Source of the DNA: Morella rubra
Lineage: Eukaryota; Streptophyta; Magnoliopsida; Fagales; Myricaceae
Direction: 5' to 3'
Assembly (NCBI GenBank): GCA_003952965.2
Contig: RXIC02000148.1
Location: forward strand, 44,447-108,446
DNA: 64,000 nt
In this document: piece after piece, positions 1 to 12,500 of the stretch
How positions within the stretch are numbered: position 1 is the stretch's first letter
Layout: each line of letters starts with the position of its first letter
Program-made: the position numbers and the translations under genes
Notes under the pieces: model-generated
The model's input: the letters and a program-made list of their open reading frames with translations, nothing else
Databases searched by the model: none
Told to the model about the DNA's origin: nothing

Positions 1-2006
1 AAGGCCCCTATTAGCCAAATGGTTTTCACAAATTTGGTTTTGTTTATGCACAGGAACATGTTAGGTATTAAGTAAATATCAGGTACTTGAAATTTTCTAA
101 CATCACCGTACAAATGTGACTCATCTTTGTAGGGGTTTTACATATTGTATCATAGACAGTTAGTTTTGATATATTGTATTTTTAAATTGTTAATGTTATG
201 TGCATAAAAACAAAAAAATTGTCAATACTATGCATTTGACACTCTCTGTCAAATTAGACAGAAATAAAAATAATGCTCTTTACCTACTTTAAAATATATG
301 TTTAATTTGACAGAAGATGCAAAATGTCTAATATTAATAATTAGAGCATCTAATGTATTATAATTGATGGGTGAAAAATTGTATTTTATCTCAAAAATTA
401 AATACGTGTCAATAATATAAAAGAGCATACGTAGGAATTGAAAGTCGTGAGAGTAGTTAAAAAAAACTAATGGAATCCGTTAGTACGTATGTAATACATT
501 TTACATTAGTTGTAGAAAACAAGACCAGGCGAATAAATTAAGTATAACGAAGACTTCAGACAAACGCAAAACCGGCGGCCTGGATTGAATTTGACCAAAC
601 TGAGCAAAAAATGTACTACCACTTTAGCCGGCTGTACCACACTCGAGATGTCCAAGAAAGGGGTGGAAAAGTAAATTTGAGCAATGAAATTAATTTAAGT
701 CCTGTGAATACGGTGCGATTTAGTCTTGAAAGCTACTCAATCCTCGAACACACGCTTCGCTCTGGAATATTGTCGTTATCAGGGGCGCTTGATATAGGAT
801 TTCGCTGTTGAATTGGCAGGGGCAGGTGATCTAGAACCAGATAGTTGGTGCAATGTCAACTGCGAAAATTAGTTATGACGGATTAGTTACTAAATCGGAA
901 GGGGTTGGTTTATCTGGGTTTCGGTTTGCAAAAGCACCATTCTCCGTTGAAAATTATTGCCCTGCCCTTATCTCTATTAATATATATATGGTCGTCTTTT
1001 CATGCTCTGTCACGACCCACTGATTTAATCTAAAACGAAACATCTATATATATATTTGTTTATTCATTTATAGTAGCACCACATTCGCAAGTGCCCAGCT
1101 TCCATTGAAGAAAACGGTATAAGATTATAGCTCATCAAACGACGAAAAGAATAAAGAAAAAGCAAGTGCCTAGTGGTATTGAGGTTTTACTGTAGGCTCG
1201 TCTGGCCTTTGGGTTGGCTTTGGCCGAAGCTTCTTGCATTCACCAAAGACCCCTGTCACGTGTATGGAGTCGGCCAAAGTTCTACCAAACTGGATTCCAT
1301 CGTCAGTACTATGCACGTACGTGTCACATGGCATGTCGTTTAGGAAGCTCGAGAATAGGTTTAAGCCATCATGATTCATGAGGTCAATTCCATGAACATT
1401 GCGTCCAATATGTGCAGCGTGCTTGCTACTGTTGATGGACTCATGGTATGCCGGTCAAAAACTTTCCGGCCCTTGTTTTTTCCTTGGCCACTGTCTGTTG
1501 TCTGTATCAATCAGAGGTTGCAGGTTTAAGTGCTAGACCGATTCCAAGTTGGGCTTCTGTTGCCCAAATTCCAATCACCCGTTGCAATTGTTTGGGTATT
1601 GTCTACAAGTACGTAGGCAGCAGCTCTTTTTTCACCACTGCTGATTATCTCCGCGAGGCCCGGTCCACTAACCTGTAGGGACACAAATGAATGCAAAATT
1701 AAAGACGTTTAGATCTTATTTTTGTATTTGTATTTTTTTAAAATAATGTAGATTTTTTTAGAATGGGTGAAAAATAATTTTTAAAAGTTATTGTAATTTA
1801 TAAAAAATTATTATAATTAATAAAAAATATTATAATTAATGAAAAGATTGCGGTAAGTTTTTAAATACATCTTGAAAACCATCCACCAAAACGTCGCTGC
1901 GCAGCTCACCCGAAAAAAAAAAAAACAAACGAAAAAACGTCGCTTCTCTAAAACCCTTCTACACAATTTTGTGTCTACTCAGAGAGAGCCAGACAGAGCA
2001 GAGAAA
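1..2006. other. Upstream intergenic region of thioredoxin o
   Basis: AT-rich DNA. Around 230-400 lies a MITE-like stretch whose motifs recur near 44870-44995. Positions 950-1060 carry short TA-rich runs. From 1170 to about 1447 on the minus strand there is an open stretch without a known family (separate entry). The 5' leader of thioredoxin o, with an A-rich patch and GA repeats, probably starts somewhere after 1870. No other gene is visible. Confidence 0.6.
1170..1447 (-). other. Unrecognised open reading frame or gene fragment
   Basis: On the minus strand an open frame runs from about 1447 to a stop at 1170, roughly 92 codons. The first methionine is at 1379, giving 69 residues. It is less biased in composition than the surrounding AT-rich DNA and contains two cysteines. 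I do not recognise the family. Upstream on the same strand (1530-1680) there is another open stretch, but stops separate the two. It may be a decayed gene fragment or chance. The matching part of copy B (about 16215-16420) has lost this frame. Confidence 0.15.
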
Positions 2007-5000
2007 ATGGCGAGAAGTTCAATTCTCAGGTCCCAACTCCTGTCCCACGCCCTTCGCAACAACAAGCTTTGCCCTGCACTGCCGTTTAATCTTCCTTCCA
2101 ATAATTTTAGTTCCTCTGAAACGCTACTTCCGTTGGCTCCAACATCACCATTTTCGCCTTCGGTTCCTTTTAAACCATTTTCCTCCGGTTCCTCAATGTT
2201 TTCCAAATCCACCTCCGCCACAAGCTTCCACTTTTCGAAGCTTTCGTTCCTGTTGTCCCGAACGCTTTCCTCTTCCTCAGGTACCTGCAAGTGTACACTG
2301 CGTTTTCGTTTTCTTCTTTAAATTGGATGGATTAAGTGTACATTGATTGGTAACTGGCATAGGATTGTTGTGTAATTTGACATGCATGACTATGTGTGCG
2401 TAAGACATTTAATACTACTGGGCTTGGCAAAATATCAATCTAATGCATTTCCCTTTTCGTGTAGCTTCGTTGCTGATTTTTTTTTTCTCTCTCTTGCTAC
2501 CCAAGATTTTCCCCCTACCATCAAAGATTTTGTCCTGTATTGTATATGCTGAGTCAATGATTTAATTTCAGGTCCATCGAACATTGCTCTCATCAAGTCG
2601 GAAGCTGAATTCAATGGCGCCCTTTCCGAGGTTCAAGGTACACATACTCTTCTGTAATTTTTTTCTCCCAAAGATATTCCTTTTAGGGGTGCCATTGTAT
2701 AGTCCAGTGGTGGAAGTGAAATTAAAATAAGAAAAAGTTCCTTCTGTATCTATTTCCTTCCTACGCAAACGTCTTACTGCTTAGTTTCCGGACAAAGCTT
2801 ATCATTGGATACAGGGAAGGCGAGGGGGGGCCAGGCGCCCCAAAATCAGCCAAAAGGAAGTGATTTTCCTTAAAGAAAAAAATCGTTCTTTTAGATTTTC
2901 TTAGTATTTTTTTCATTTTGCCTTGTCCCCACCCCAAGCTTTATTTCTGGCTTCGTCACTGATTGGATATTTTTTTGCTTCAATTTTGTTTTGCAGATGA
3001 AACTTTGCCAACGGTTTTCTATTTCACAGCGGCCTGGTGTGGACCTTGTAAGTCTCTAATTATTTGGTTTGGTTTATCTTTCTTTTTTTTTTTTATAAGT
3101 AATTATTTGGTTTGGTTTATCAAATATTTTGAATTGTATAATGCTTTATTTTTAGATTTCATCACCAGCTCTTTCCACGTTTCAATTCTTTGTTCATTGA
3201 TTGACGGTATAACTTTCTTGTTTCCTAGAATGATGGTATATTCTAATTGTGCAGGTAGGCTCATCTCTCCTCTAATTGGGGAGTTGAGTGAGAAATACCC
3301 TCACGTGAGGATGTATAAGATTGACATCGACCAGGTAGGGAAGATTTAGGGTGCTGGAATGTATGCTTTTCCAGTTAGTTAAATTTACTCAACACCGCTT
3401 CATGTTCATCATATGATATATGTATAAATCTTTACAATCACCTAGAAAAGAAATTTGTTTCCAAGTCTGAAATAGAGGTACTTCGGTATGGGTCTCGTGA
3501 TCTACAAATTGTGATAAATTACAACAGCAATTTTTTCGGTGTCTGTTGTTCTATATATCTCTTTTATATTTGATATGATTGTTGTTTCAAAGACAGTAAG
3601 TCATAGAGCGGTATAGCCACCCATTTATGTTCTGTCCTTTTGAAACAAATCATTCCAATATAACTCACGTAAAATACAGACCAGTATACTTTGCTTCTTC
3701 TTTTATCCTTTCAAACATGTTCTCTGTTAGACTTTTAACATTTACATTTTGATATATTTTAATGTAATTTACAGCTTCTATGTTGGGAGAATTTTACTAT
3801 GAACAAATTGTTTATGAAATGACTGCATACATAGACATGTTAGGAATTCCACCCATGAGAAAAGAATGGAAAATAGAAAAGAAATGTGATTTTTATGGTA
3901 GGCCATGCCAAAAGAAGAGGGGGGCGCGGGGGGGTGGGGGGGGCATTTATTTTGTCGTCAAATCCCCATTTTTTCCATGAGGGTTGCACCTAGATAAAAT
4001 AGTCCCTGTATTCGAACATGGTTCCAGTACCCTAGGAGATCACGAAAGCATGTGAAGCTCTTTGATTAAGAATAGGAAAGAGGAAATGGAATGGAGAGAA
4101 GGGAGGGAGAGAAGGGGAAAAAGGGGGGGGGGGGGAGAAATGAGGAATTCTGTCTGGTAATGGTTGCTTTTAACAGAGGAGGGAAACTGAAATAAAAACT
4201 AAGTAATAACCCAGTTGCGATGAACTACAGAATAATGACATAGAGGTGGTAGCTTATGGAGGGAAAATGTCGTTTATTTTGGAAATAAATTAATACCACA
4301 ACACTGACAAGAAATAAAATATTGCTAAATAAACTTTTTTTAGTATGATGATATAGACATTCTTGGGGTGGTAAGACAGTTTTTTTCAATATCTTCTTAA
4401 AATTAGATGAGTTGGGTATTCGTTCATTTATTTATTTCCTTCTTTCTGAGCGACAGGGTGGGTTCTTACCTGTATTGTCTCGCATTTTATGTCTTTGTTA
4501 TCATGGCTGCACAGCTGCTTCATTGAAGAGTTAAAATTCTCTGTGGTTCATGTTATCATTCCTTTTCATACATCAAAATTCATGGACTACTCGGTTTATA
4601 TTCTATTTGCAGGAAGGCCTTGGAAACGTATTGAAGAAGCTAAATATTTCCTCTGTGGTAAACATCTTGATCTTTCTTTTTGTGTTCGAAGCATGGGTTT
4701 ATGGTTTGAATGGTAAATGCTATATGATCAAGATGAAATTTGGCCTGGAAGACAAGCGTAGGCAGGACATAATCTAATGGGGGCAAAACAAAATCTCAAT
4801 CTGTTAAGAAGATATGGAGTGTTATAGGATTCGTAGTTTTATACTTGATAACCGTATAGGTGTGTGTATGGTGTGTGTTGCTGCGCTGATTTGTGTTTTT
4901 TTCTTTTCCTTTTTTGCTTCAGCCAACACTCCAATTTTTCCGAGATGGGAAAAAGGCTGCTGAAGTAATTGGTGCTGATGTTGCTCGCTTGAAGGATACT

Positions 5001-5021
5001 ATGGAGAAACTCTACAAGTAA
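2007..5021 (+). CDS. TRXO: Mitochondrial thioredoxin o (six exons, 204 aa)
   Basis: Exons read 2007-2280, 2572-2637, 2997-3047, 3255-3334, 4613-4657 and 4923-5021; all introns are GT-AG and the frame stays open for 204 residues. The first ~90 residues are rich in Ser, Pro and Phe and look like a cleavable mitochondrial presequence. The thioredoxin fold follows: FYFTAAWCGPC holds the redox cysteines at about 128 and 131, and VPTLQFF carries the cis-proline near 173. The protein ends MEKLYK, as in Arabidopsis thioredoxin o. The family transfers electrons from NADPH-thioredoxin reductase to mitochondrial targets such as alternative oxidase, type II peroxiredoxin F and TCA enzymes. I chose the ATG at 2007 because it opens the presequence; an upstream in-frame ATG at 1872 sits in A-rich leader sequence. 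Intron 2 hosts a MITE, intron 3 a small insertion scar and intron 4 long G tracts. Confidence 0.95.
2812..2961. mobile_element. hAT-type MITE in thioredoxin o intron 2
   Basis: A 150-bp insertion flanked by an exact 8-bp target duplication, ATTGGATA (2804-2811 and 2962-2969). The ends are imperfect inverted repeats: CAGGGAAGGCG on the left and the complement of CTTCGTCACTG on the right. An 8-bp duplication and CAG-type ends fit non-autonomous hAT elements. It ends about 27 bp before the exon 3 acceptor, so it lies close to the likely branch-point and polypyrimidine region. A similar CAGTGGCGGA-ended element is at 50834. Confidence 0.8.
3057..3121. repeat. 22-bp direct repeat flanking a short T-rich insert
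   Basis: Two perfect 22-bp copies (3057-3078 and 3100-3121) bracket 21 bases that are almost all T. The arrangement looks like a target-site duplication around a minimal, severely truncated retroposon insertion in reverse orientation, inside intron 3 of thioredoxin o. Replication slippage is the alternative. Confidence 0.75.
3919..4135 (+). other. G-tract clusters in thioredoxin o intron 4
   Basis: Three close G tracts of about 6, 7 and 8 bases occupy 3919-3943, and G-rich sequence at 4098-4135 ends in a run of 13 G (4123-4135). Both are on the coding strand of the 1.28-kb intron 4. They satisfy simple G-quadruplex patterns. Such runs are also hard to sequence, so their exact lengths may be unreliable. 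Confidence 0.6.
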
Positions 5022-6564
5022 TTCATTATTTATCCACTTGGCATCATCTTTATGCCTTTGGGGTTTATCTATATATCATTCATGCTGTCTCTCTAGTCCA
5101 CTTACCCAGTTGTTATTTTTCTTTGACCCATATCTTTTTGAGGTGTTTTTCCTTTTCTTCTTTTTGCTCTGGCTGAACTAGTGTGATGTGAATGTGAATT
5201 GGATGGCTTTTTCTTGTTCAGAGGAAGCATCCGTCCCATCTTACTTTTGGTTGTAAAATATGGAGTTTTGGCCGAGCAATTAACTTTTGTGTCATATCCT
5301 TGGCAGGACTGACTGAAGATTCCCGGGGGAATGGATGCAAATGATTTTTAATTTGATACCTTTGTAGCATTTTAAAGAAAAGTCAACAAATGGAAGAGAT
5401 TGTTTCCGTTAGTTCACTTGCCCTTTTGGTCCTGAGGCAAGTTTGTGTTGTTATCTTTTATGTACTCCTTGATTCTGTGTAGTTATCTCTTTTTTACTTG
5501 TAGAGCACTGAATAAGAATTTCATCTGGGGGGAGAACAGGACCTACTCTGTCGGATTGCGTTCAAGATGGAGATCTTCTTGTTATGCTTATGGAATTTAA
5601 GCATATTGTTATATTTGGGTTATTCGTGTCTGGGTTTCAACAGAAAGACTAGATAGAGGACAAGCATAGATGGAGGAAAAACTATTGACTCTCTGAAGTT
5701 ATTTTTGTGTATAAATGTGCTTGTGCGTGTGTTTCACAACAGCAAGAAATAAATGCCTTTACGTAGAAATACACCAATTCTCAAATGTCTAAGGAGATCA
5801 AATAGTAGTCCTCGTTTGGAATAAGAACTGCATCTCCTGTAAGAGAAGAAGATACTGGCCAATTGACTTTGAGTGTAGAAAGTATCTAACGTTACTATTT
5901 GGATGAGTTACTTCTTTTCTAAACAAAATGGTGATTAGTTTCAACATAATTGATTTTCCAGGAAAGACAGGATTTGACGCCAAGTGAAGAATGGTTGCAT
6001 TAGCACAAAACGATTTCACCTAGTCACTGCAAATCTAAAAGATTCTGTTAGATCGAACTATAACATTTTGTTCTTACTTTCGCTGTGGCCAATTTCTTTC
6101 AAGAAACCACGCAATAATTTGTGGTGGACCTTTATTCTTCTCTTATCTTCAACTGAACGAATAACAAGTTGGAATATTGGACTTGCTTTCTATTCTTCTC
6201 TTCTTCTTTCTTCCCTGTTTATTTTCTCGGTTTGCCTTAAAAAAAAAAGAAAAACCTTTAGAAGTGCACAGCCACGATGAAGAAATAAGAGAAACAATGA
6301 AGAGAGATAATTTAAATAAATTTTTATATTTATTTATATGTTAGTTAAAATTTTATTAGTCTCATACGTCATTTTATGAACGAATACCCGACTCGTCCAA
6401 TTTTAAGAAGATATTGAAAGAAAAAAAAAATTGACCCGCTAATCCAGACCCGGGGACCCAAAACAGGTGGAGCCCGTCGGGGTTTTCAGACGCTGCCACG
6501 AAATACTGAACCCCCGTATCGATAAGAGTACTACCAGAACCGTCTTCCCTGTAAGAGCGTAGCA
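5022..6564. other. Thioredoxin o 3' region and PheRS upstream region
   Basis: The first part is probably the 3' UTR of thioredoxin o; an AATAAA at 5748-5753 is a candidate poly(A) signal but not a proven one. The second part is AT-rich and ends in a short leader before the PheRS start at 6565. A short A run at 6239-6248 follows T-rich sequence. I see no further gene. Confidence 0.5.
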
Positions 6565-9500
6565 ATGGCTATGTCAGTAGCTCATGCCACTCTAAGAACC
6601 TCGCTCTTTCTCTCCAGAAATGGCCTCAGAAGCTTCACCTCTTGCATTCCTTCCCCATCCTCTCCTTCTTCTTCTGCGCTTCACCGCAAGAAATGGAGAC
6701 AACCGGTGGCCTCAGTGCTCGAAGTTGGTGGAGTCAAGATTGGTCGAGAAGGTTATTTATCCCCTTCAGAAAGTTCACAGCTTTATGATCGGCGTTTGTC
6801 CGGGTTTTAGATTAGTTTCTACTGTTTGGGATTGCTGTGCATTTAGATTTTTCTTCATGGTTTGCATGGTTGCACTTGTAGTTTATGTACTCGGAGACCA
6901 TTTTTAGTACCCGGGTGGGCTTGATTTTTCATTGTTATGCGGTTGCCATGCCTTGTGGGGTGGTTGATTTTTTCTGATCTGTTTGATGTACTGCTGTGTA
7001 CGCTTGAGTTTATGATTCTTTGTTTTGGTAATGAGAATTTAAGATTCGCATACTAGGTTTTCTTAATTTATTGGATTGCTTCATTTGTAGTATTCGGATA
7101 GCGATTCTGTAAAATAGTTGACAGCATTTTACCAATTAAATTTTGCGATGTTTTATTTCTGGCATGATAGTCTGGGTTGTTATTACTCTCAATTTCTGTT
7201 GATTGCAAGCCCGACTACAAATTTGGAAATGCAAGTTTATCGAAATTAGAGTTCAACTTTATATCTTTTTTAGCTTTTATGCTGTTGGGCTTTCAGTTTG
7301 GAGGATTGTGCGGTATGTCTGTATTGCCTTAAAACCATCACCTGACTTCGAACAATTTCTGAACCTATTGGATTTTCACATCCGTCATTATATGTTTTGG
7401 TTATCTTGTCACGAATTGACCTGTTCTATATTTGTGGACAATGTATTTCTAGATGTGGTGAGGGATGATCCTACAAACAATGTCCCAGACACAGTTTTTT
7501 CAAAACTTGGTATGCAACTTCATAGAAGGGATCAGCACCCAATTGGAATACTGAAGAATGCGATATATGAGTACTTTGACACCAGTTATTCCAACAAGTT
7601 CGATAAATTTGACAATCTCTGCCCAATTGTAACTGTAAAACAGGTATGGACATAAAATTAATAAAGTGATTCGTGACTAATTGCATGTATATGATGGCTT
7701 CTCTCTTTAATATTAGTGCTGCTCGTATGATGTCTGGATATGTCAGTGACACATGTAACTATGATTGCCATGGTAGATTCTTTAGTTGTATGCTATTTTA
7801 ATTTTGATCAGGGATGAAATTACCTTCACAAAACTTCTCATTTCCTGCAAATTGGACTTCTGGTTTCCAAAATCCATGAGGAGCATAAGTTCCAAAATAA
7901 GGCTCTTGATCCCATGTTGCAATGATTTGGTACATCTTTGACTGCGTCAAGGGCATGGATATGTTGATTAGAATCATCTGAACTTAACAATTTCAGTGGA
8001 CACTGTTCAAATTACAAGATTCAAAATGTTTAATCCTGTTTTCACGGATGTTATACTTCCAAATTTTGTCATTATTAGGGGTCCAGTTTTCTTTACTCTT
8101 ATCCTCCTACCTTTTATGAAATCATCGTATGATGATCATTTGATGTTTTTTGGTTTTTAAGTGGTTCTATTTTTTGATGGGTAAGTGTCCTTCTTGCAGA
8201 ATTTTGATGATGTCTTGGTTCCTGCTGATCATGTAAGCAGGAGTTATAACGATACATACTATGTTGACTCTCAAACTGTTTTGAGGTGTCATACAAGTGC
8301 TCATCAGGCAGAGCTACTGAGAAATGGACACACTCATTTCCTTGTAACTGGAGATGTTTACCGTAGAGATTCCATAGACTCAACTCACTACCCAGTGTTT
8401 CATCAGGTTTTATCCCAAGTCAGAATTATATATCCAAGTTACCTTCTTCATCTAATTTGATGAGTTTGTTTTGTGAATATTTAGATGGAAGGTGTTCGCG
8501 TATTTTCGCCGGCTGATTGGGAGATATCTGGCGTAGATGCCACATCTTATGTAGCTGAGGACTTGAAAAAATGTCTTGAGGGTTTGGCGCGCCATCTATT
8601 TGGTAAACTTAGAAGGGAAACCTTTCTGAGCACATCTACACGTTATAGGATAGATTGCTCCACGGGGTGTACTCTAGTAGAAAATTTTATGAATCGGGAA
8701 AAAATGAAATTGAAAGGCAAAAGAATTAGTTTAGGTAGGAAAACAACCAGCATAAGTTTGTTTTTTGCGATTCGAAGCAGGAGAACTGAAAGGTGGAGAA
8801 TAATTTGCAATTTCCTAAAGAATCGTATCCGGATAATCTAATCTGGGCTTAGAAATATTAATTTCTTAGCATCCTAATAATTTGTCACAATTTTCTTTCT
8901 CAAGCTTTATGGTAATTTGGATTTAGACGTAGCTAATTGATTGCTTAAAGTTCCACCAATGTCGTAATCTTTGTTGTCAAGCTTTATGCCTACCTTGGAG
9001 AATATACTACTTTCTGAACCCTATGAGTTAAAAATTTGCTGAAATTACCAGGTTCTGTGGAAATGCGTTGGATTGATACTTATTTTCCATTCACCAATCC
9101 ATCGTTTGAACTTGAGATATATTTTCAGGTATGCCATTGATCTTTGAATATATAGTTAATAGCAATTCCCCCCCACCCCCCAATATCATCTAGCTTTGGT
9201 ACTTTATGATATATGTTCAATGTGGCATTGTTCCTTTCTTTTTTCCTCTCTTTTGTTTGGTCATTTTGTCAGAATGTTTCATTTTTAGTTCTTAGGAAGA
9301 TTACAAGTCATGAAAGAAAAAGCTACTATTCTTTTATACAGGGCCCTGTATGATTCCCTAGTATTGCAAAAGTTTCGTAGTCAATAACTTCATAGGAAAT
9401 CTGAAAATTGAGATTATGCCAGTAAGATAATATAAGATATGATAACATAGAAGTGAAATTAAGAATAAAAGATAAAAATTGCTTAGATGATACGAGTTCT

Positions 9501-12500
9501 GTTGAACTGGACTTACGCTTCTTCAAAGGAGTTGGTTCCAGTTTGTGGGAATCAAATAACATACTTTCTGCATTGGTGGAACCTGGTGTTGCTTGGATCC
9601 ATACACACTTCATATAGGTGTGGGTATAGTGTCTATTGTATATTGCACTATACATATCCTTGCTGTAGTGTGTTCCTGTAGGTAAGTTACATAACTCTAT
9701 TTGATGACCTGGTGTAACTGATGACCTGGTATGATTTATGAAGAAAAGCTTAACTCAACTATGGCTTATCCCAGCTAAATTGGAGAAAGCTCTACCTATC
9801 CTCTTTCCAGCTAATTGGGGTTTAGTAAACATGCCTTTTTTCACAATTCTTCCCTATCTGCGTTCATATACACTACCATTCTAGCTAGTGTGTTGAATTT
9901 CAGAAGATATGACAAATTTGTAATTTCTATCTTCATTTTCAGTTATGTATAGGCTTCTAAAAGTTAATATTGTATTAAGGGATTGAGGTGAATTTGCTTT
10001 TTCGAACTTTTGTGTTTAGTTTAGGTTGTTGGGTAGGTGGGAATCTTCAAAACTTGAATTATGATCCTTTCTTCTAGCTCAGTTAGATGTTATTCTTTGG
10101 CTTCCGGTTCTTTTCCGGAAGGCTTTCAAGCTTAAATTACAGTTTAACTAGACCTTGTCAAAAAACTGTTCCATCTTGTCCGTTGGATGGTTTATTTTGA
10201 AGAATGGCTAGTTCTAGGTTTTACAGGCATTTTTCTGGTGACCATAAATCACTTCGCCTATTATTTACTTGGCTCACAGCATTGGGTTGTTATATGCTTT
10301 TTGGACAGCTTTTTCCCAGCATTGGGTAGCCGTTATAATGTTCCATAAAAAATGCTTCTGTACCAACCCTCACAGGTTATCTTATTATCTGATTCTTTTT
10401 TCTGTTGTTTACTGTTGATAAAAGTTGACACCTGGCCTAAATTAAGTATTGAATCTTCTTGGTACTGAACTACACTGTTTTGCACTTTGCTTGGTTTCTG
10501 CTTCATTCAATGAGTTATTTTCCATATATATCCTCAAAAAATGTATTCTCTGAACTCAGTGGCTTTGATGCAAGTATTTTCCATATCATTCTCTATATCC
10601 TCTCTAGATACTGTCTATTTTTTTGAATCTCTGAATATAATTCACTGTCCAAGGCCCAATATCATATTATCATGTCAGGAAAAATGGCTGGAGGTTTTGG
10701 GTTGCGGTGTGACTGAACAAGAAATATTAAAGAGAAGTGGCAAAATGGATAATGTTGCCTGGGCTTTTGGTCTTGGATTAGAGAGGTTGGCAATGGTTCT
10801 ATTTGACATACCAGACATTAGGCTTTTCTGGTCAACTGATGAGCGATTTACCTCACAGGTCATTCCTCAAGCCATGAATTGAAATATTTTATTTTTGCTT
10901 CTCTGCTTTGCTTTTTTGTTTGTGAATGAAAATCTTCGTTTAGAATTTGAAAATCTGGATCTGATTATGCACCTGGTATCATAAGAAGTCTTTCATAGTT
11001 GGTCAATCCGTCCACGATCACTTCTAATATCCAATTTCAAGCGTTTTGTATGCAGTTTTCCGATGGAGAGCTGGGAGTCAAATTCAAGCCATTTTCAAAG
11101 GTATTATTGGGATCTTTTCCTCTGAAACTCAATTGGGAATTTTGCATGAAAGTCTTATAGTTTGAAAGGGAAGGCAGTACAGTATTTGATTTTGTTATGA
11201 TGCTTTGTACCTCTTGTGCGTGGCATTCTTTCATCAAATTAAATTTGACTTATTTATATATTGAAAGAAAAAGCAATGAATGAAGAAAAGCCTTGTTATA
11301 ATACTTTTTATTGTGGTGGTTTGAAATTGTTGCATTCTTTTTCAGTATCCTCCTTGTTACAAAGACATAAGTTTTTGGATCAGTGAAGCGTTCACAGAAA
11401 ACAATTTATGCGAAATTGTCAGAGGAGTTGCTGGAGATCTGGCTGAGGAGGTATGTGTTTAATATTATTCTCTGGAAGTTTCTAGAACTTCAGATGTGTT
11501 ATAATCACTATGTTGACTGAAAAACCTAGTTTAGACCCTAACTTCACCTAGAGGGGGTGAATAGGTGAAATTTGTAAATTAACGAATCAATATCAATTTT
11601 AAAAATAAGTTCAAAAATTGATCAGTCTAGATATATCAATCAACCAACACAATCATCAAATCAATAAATGAACTTGTAAAGAAATTAATCAAACGCATAA
11701 AGAGACAAAAGATTTGATGACGAAGTGGAAAACCTTTGAAAAACCATTCAAAGGAAAAACCACTCCGGGCTAGCAGCCACCTGAAATCCACTAAGAAGAA
11801 AACCTTACAACAGTGATTCAGACACGGGCAACCCCAGTTGCTTGACTCTGACAACCTGATGTAATAATCCAAGCACCCCTGCTCAGTAAGGGTGTGCAAT
11901 TTATCCAGTTTCCGCCGGAACCCATTTTAGGAAAATTCTGAATCCGGAAACGGAATTTTTGGTTTCGGTACAATTTTTTAAAATTTCAAAAAATATTGTA
12001 ATTTAATTTAGAATTTTGCCTTTTCAATTTGGATTATTTCAAAAAATATTGTAAATATTGCCTCTTTCAAGTTGTTTAGTTGTTTACTTATTTGTATGAT
12101 TAATTGTTTGTTTAGTAGCTTTTTTTGTAATTTTAATTTATTGTTTTTATTTTACCGTGTTTTATTTTGTTTTGAAATTTAGTTATAATTTTAATTTAGA
12201 GTTTATTTTGACATCCTGAAATAATGAAATATTGTTTTGGAATTTAGTTGTTTAGTTCTAATTTTAATTTAGAGTTATTTGACCATGTTTATTTTGTTTT
12301 GGCCCACAAAATACAACTTAAAAAATTCATTTTTGGGCCAATGGGCCCAAACTAAATATGGACTTTTTAGGCCCAGATAAGGAACCGGAATTTCCTGTTC
12401 CGGTTCCAATTCCGGTTCCATCCGTTCCGGTGCCCACTCTTACTGCTCAGATCTGCTCCAAACAGTAATCACCTCAACCCTTGAGGTTCTTTTTAATGAT

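Noticed and set aside
4489-4777. Two overlapping 75-residue open frames
   Set aside because: They span intron 4, exon 5 and intron 5 of thioredoxin o in wrong frames; the real exon is only 45 bases.
7203-7655. 150-residue open frame
   Set aside because: Its second half is PheRS exon 2 in the true frame, but the first half is intron sequence that happens to be open.
8485-8841. 118-residue open frame starting [12 protein letters not shown]
   Set aside because: Only the first 118 bases are PheRS exon 4; the rest is intron 4 read through a valid GT donor.
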